From NCBI GenBank assembly GCA_016177845.1, contig JACOUO010000003.1:186001-250000 (forward strand): a stretch of DNA of 64,000 nucleotides. The letters run 5' to 3'. The position numbers and the translations under genes were made by a program. The notes under the pieces were generated by a model. The model was not told where the DNA came from. It was given only the letters and a program-made list of their open reading frames with translations, and made no database searches. Numbering within the stretch: the stretch's first letter is position 1; every line of letters begins with the position of its first letter. Shown piece after piece: positions 61,895 through 64,000 of this stretch. The DNA is from Deltaproteobacteria bacterium (GTDB lineage Bacteria; Desulfobacterota; GWC2-55-46).

Positions 61895-63366
61895 CAGACA
61901 TATGCCTGATTTCCCCGCCCGGAAGGGCTTACAACCATTTTAGGCCGCCTCTTGCGCTGATGCTTCTGTCTTCTTATCTTGAGAAGAACGGGATAAGAAC
62001 GGAGATTGTAGATGTCAAATCAGAAACAGGCGATGAGAAAGAGAAAAAGGCAATAGTCTCATCTATACTGGAACAGGTTAAAAAGACTGGCGCGCCCATT
62101 GTGGGAGTGCCGTGCTACACCCCGGAGTTCAAGGAAATAATCGACCTTTGCCATGCGATACGGCAGGGGAATCCCGGAGTCAAGATAGTGGTAGGCGGAG
62201 TCCATGCCACTTTAAAATCCGAGGAGTTTTTCTTTGAAGGGAGCCCCATTGATTATGCGGTTATCGGCGAGGGAGAGCTGACGCTTCTTGAGCTTGTAAA
62301 AAGCATCAAGTCAGGCACAGGAGATTTTTCAAAGGTCATGGGCATAGCCTTCTACGATAAGGCGCAGGAGGGCTTGATAAAAACAAAGCCCCGCCCTCTG
62401 ATACACGACCTTGATGAGATGCCCTTTCCGGATTATTCCAAAGTCGATATGAAATATTACACCACCCCGAACCCGTACAATGTAAGGGGCATGCTGTTGT
62501 CGTCGTTTTATGTGCTTGTGGGAAGGGGCTGCCCCTCGCAGTGCACATTCTGCGTAAGCGCTGAGCTGAGGAAGATAATGGCAAGCGGCAAGACCCTAAG
62601 GTGCAGAAGCGCAAAGAATGTAGTCGATGAAATAGAGTTTCTTAAACAGAACTACTCCATTGACGGTTTTTACTTCATCGATGACAATTTTACGCTCCTG
62701 CCAAAGCTCGTGGAAGAGATCTGCGAAGAGATGATAAGAAGGAATCTCAACCTTACATGGGCATGCTCTTCAAGGATAAATACGCTTTCGGAAAATCTTC
62801 TGAGCAAGATGAAAAGGGCCGGCTGCTTCCAGATAGACCTGGGGGTTGAATCAGGCTCAGAGGCCGTTCTTAAGAGGCTTAAAAAAGGGATAAACGTAAA
62901 TCAGATAAAAGAGGTCTTCAGGCTTTGCCATAAAATAGGCATGAGGACATTCTGCAATATACTTATAAATATACCCGATGAGACCGAAGAAGAGCTTAAT
63001 GAGACATTAAGGCTCCTTGATGAGATAAAGCCTTCGGTCACTTCATTCAATATTTTTATACCGTTCCTTGGAACTGAAATTTACGCGAATTCCGGGCTTA
63101 CGCTGGGCCCCGCGGACTATTATTATCTCTCGTTGCCGCCAAGGGAGCTGGTCAAGGAGAAGCGCTTCAGGTTTGCCAGGCATGAGATAGACTTCAGCCA
63201 GTTCTACTCGGCAAACCACAAGAAATACAATTCGCCTCTCGTATTTCTTCCCTCGTATTGTTCAAAACCGTATCTGACCCAGATTATGAGAAGCAAAAGG
63301 AAAAAGGATTACTTCTTCCAGGTAGGGCTGCTTGCCAAGGAATTCGTAAAGCAGATATCACAGTAA
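61891..63366 (+). CDS. Cobalamin-binding radical SAM protein
   Basis: A 491-residue protein. The N-terminal B12-like domain (PPLALMLLSSYLEKNGIRTEIVD, VVGGVHATLKS, VIGEGELTLLELV) is followed by C214-C218-C221 in RGCPSQCTFC. Barrel motifs GFYFIDDNFTLLP, CFQIDLGVESGSEAVLKRL and FCNILINIPDETEEEL fit the family. The last ~70 residues differ from the other three. It is the last complete gene before the right edge; the next gene starts 13 nt later with AAAGGAG. Confidence 0.9.
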   Translation: MTDICLISPPGRAYNHFRPPLALMLLSSYLEKNGIRTEIVDVKSETGDEKEKKAIVSSILEQVKKTGAPIVGVPCYTPEFKEIIDLCHAIRQGNPGVKIVVGGVHATLKSEEFFFEGSPIDYAVIGEGELTLLELVKSIKSGTGDFSKVMGIAFYDKAQEGLIKTKPRPLIHDLDEMPFPDYSKVDMKYYTTPNPYNVRGMLLSSFYVLVGRGCPSQCTFCVSAELRKIMASGKTLRCRSAKNVVDEIEFLKQNYSIDGFYFIDDNFTLLPKLVEEICEEMIRRNLNLTWACSSRINTLSENLLSKMKRAGCFQIDLGVESGSEAVLKRLKKGINVNQIKEVFRLCHKIGMRTFCNILINIPDETEEELNETLRLLDEIKPSVTSFNIFIPFLGTEIYANSGLTLGPADYYYLSLPPRELVKEKRFRFARHEIDFSQFYSANHKKYNSPLVFLPSYCSKPYLTQIMRSKRKKDYFFQVGLLAKEFVKQISQ

Positions 63367-63379
63367 AGGAGTGAACGGT

Positions 63380-64000
63380 ATGCTGGAAAAAATTGGAAAA
63401 TACAAGTTCCCGCTCCTTTTGGCAGTGTTGGGCCTGGTGCCCGTATTCTGGTTTAAGCATGATTACATAAACGGCGGGGACTTTACCTTCCCGATGGCCT
63501 CCATGAAAGACGCATGGACAGGCTATGCCCATATCTGGACGGATAAATGGGGGCTTGGGCTTGTAAACTCAAGGGCAATACCGCAACTCCTTTTCATGGT
63601 CCTCTTTACTGTCGCTGATAATATCGGCATATCCACGGCCATATCTGAAAGGATTCTGTTCTATTCCCTTTTTGCGATGTCAGGCCTGAGCGTCTATTAC
63701 CTTGTAAAGCTTATGCCGTTTAAGGAGAATAAAGATTTGACGGCAGTTGTTGCGGGGTTGTTCTACATGTTCAATCCTTTCAACATCGTCTTTTACTGGC
63801 ACATCCTTGACGGCATGGTCTTTGTCTATGCGTTCCTGCCAGCGCTCCTTGTGCTCTATCTTAAGTGGATGAAGTCAGGGCGGCTCATCTATCCTTTTCT
63901 GTTCTTTATTCTGCCGTGGTTTGGCGGGTACACATTCAGTAATCCCCTTGTGCTGCCTATCCTTTGGACGCTGCTTCTCGTATTTACCCTCATTTTGAAA
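63380..64000 (+). CDS. Large multi-TM membrane protein, GT-C-like (partial)
   Basis: The first 207 residues of a membrane protein that continues beyond the window. After a short cytoplasmic start come TM helix 1 (LLLAVLGLVPVFWF), the exposed loop KHDYINGGDFTFP and several further TM helices, including VAGLFYMFNPFNIVFYW. The GGDFTFP loop with acidic residues after TM1 is typical of GT-C/YfhO-like enzymes that use polyprenyl-phosphate sugars. AAAGGAGTGAACGGT precedes the ATG. Confidence 0.75.
   Translation, partial: MLEKIGKYKFPLLLAVLGLVPVFWFKHDYINGGDFTFPMASMKDAWTGYAHIWTDKWGLGLVNSRAIPQLLFMVLFTVADNIGISTAISERILFYSLFAMSGLSVYYLVKLMPFKENKDLTAVVAGLFYMFNPFNIVFYWHILDGMVFVYAFLPALLVLYLKWMKSGRLIYPFLFFILPWFGGYTFSNPLVLPILWTLLLVFTLILK

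Overview
The window looks like a chromosomal contig of a Gram-negative bacterium. It has LolA, several lipoproteins, c-type cytochromes, a PEP-CTERM protein, PilZ/HD-GYP/HDOD signalling proteins, and many histidine kinases and B12-dependent radical SAM enzymes. The gene mix fits Nitrospirota (Thermodesulfovibrionia-like) or a Desulfobacterota relative. That is an inference from family content; no rRNA is present to settle it.

Layout. 1-4.1 kb: a LuxI-like N-acyl synthase running off the left edge, radC copy 1, and a histidine kinase followed by a PilZ protein. 4.3-6.6 kb: a secreted mono-haem protein, two tiny paralogous lipoproteins and a DUF72 protein. 6.65-11.9 kb (minus strand): a six-gene operon with a DUF2892 protein, a sugar dehydrogenase-like lipoprotein, a cytochrome c lipoprotein, a myo-inositol-phosphate synthase homologue and two paralogous TIM-barrel isomerases. 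12.1-16.8 kb: a small His-rich exported protein, a giant STAND ATPase/SARP regulator, radC copy 2 and a zinc-ribbon protein, followed by a complete 146-bp MITE. 17.1-25.2 kb: a methyltransferase, tRNA-Phe and a five-gene signalling operon ending in a degenerate HD-GYP protein. 25.2-35.3 kb: housekeeping genes (rsmE, prmA, yajQ, lolA, ftsK, a double-domain dCTP deaminase, a PilZ protein, an FtsB-like protein, a nitrilase-superfamily protein, argS, initiator tRNA-Met).

35.3-37.8 kb is a visibly AT-rich island next to the initiator tRNA. It holds the 3' remnant of a tyrosine integrase, decayed coding scraps, and an intact overlapping pair: a stand-alone ABC/AAA15-type ATPase plus a small TOPRIM/DUF4276-like protein. 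A near-identical 19/20-nt direct repeat brackets it. This is the best candidate for an undescribed system: an anti-phage ATPase-nuclease module of the PARIS/RloAB/OLD type.

38-44 kb: DUF1579, HDOD and cupin proteins, a wrecked beta-carbonic anhydrase gene, a tiny PEP-CTERM protein with a sigma-54 promoter and a strongly structured leader RNA, a PAS protein and a DUF445 membrane protein. 44.1-64 kb is one long plus-strand polysaccharide/glycolipid operon running off the right edge. It starts at two tandem sigma-70-like promoters and contains glycosyltransferases (GT2, GT4), a flippase, a Fuc3NAc/Qui3NAc-type sugar trio (ketoisomerase, N-acetyltransferase, aminotransferase), methyltransferases, a GT2-methyltransferase fusion, two large membrane proteins (DUF2079 and a GT-C-like one) and four cobalamin-binding radical SAM enzymes.

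Together the genes suggest a surface-polysaccharide-producing bacterium with extensive c-di-GMP and two-component control. Function calls rest on sequence motifs read by eye. No database search was run.
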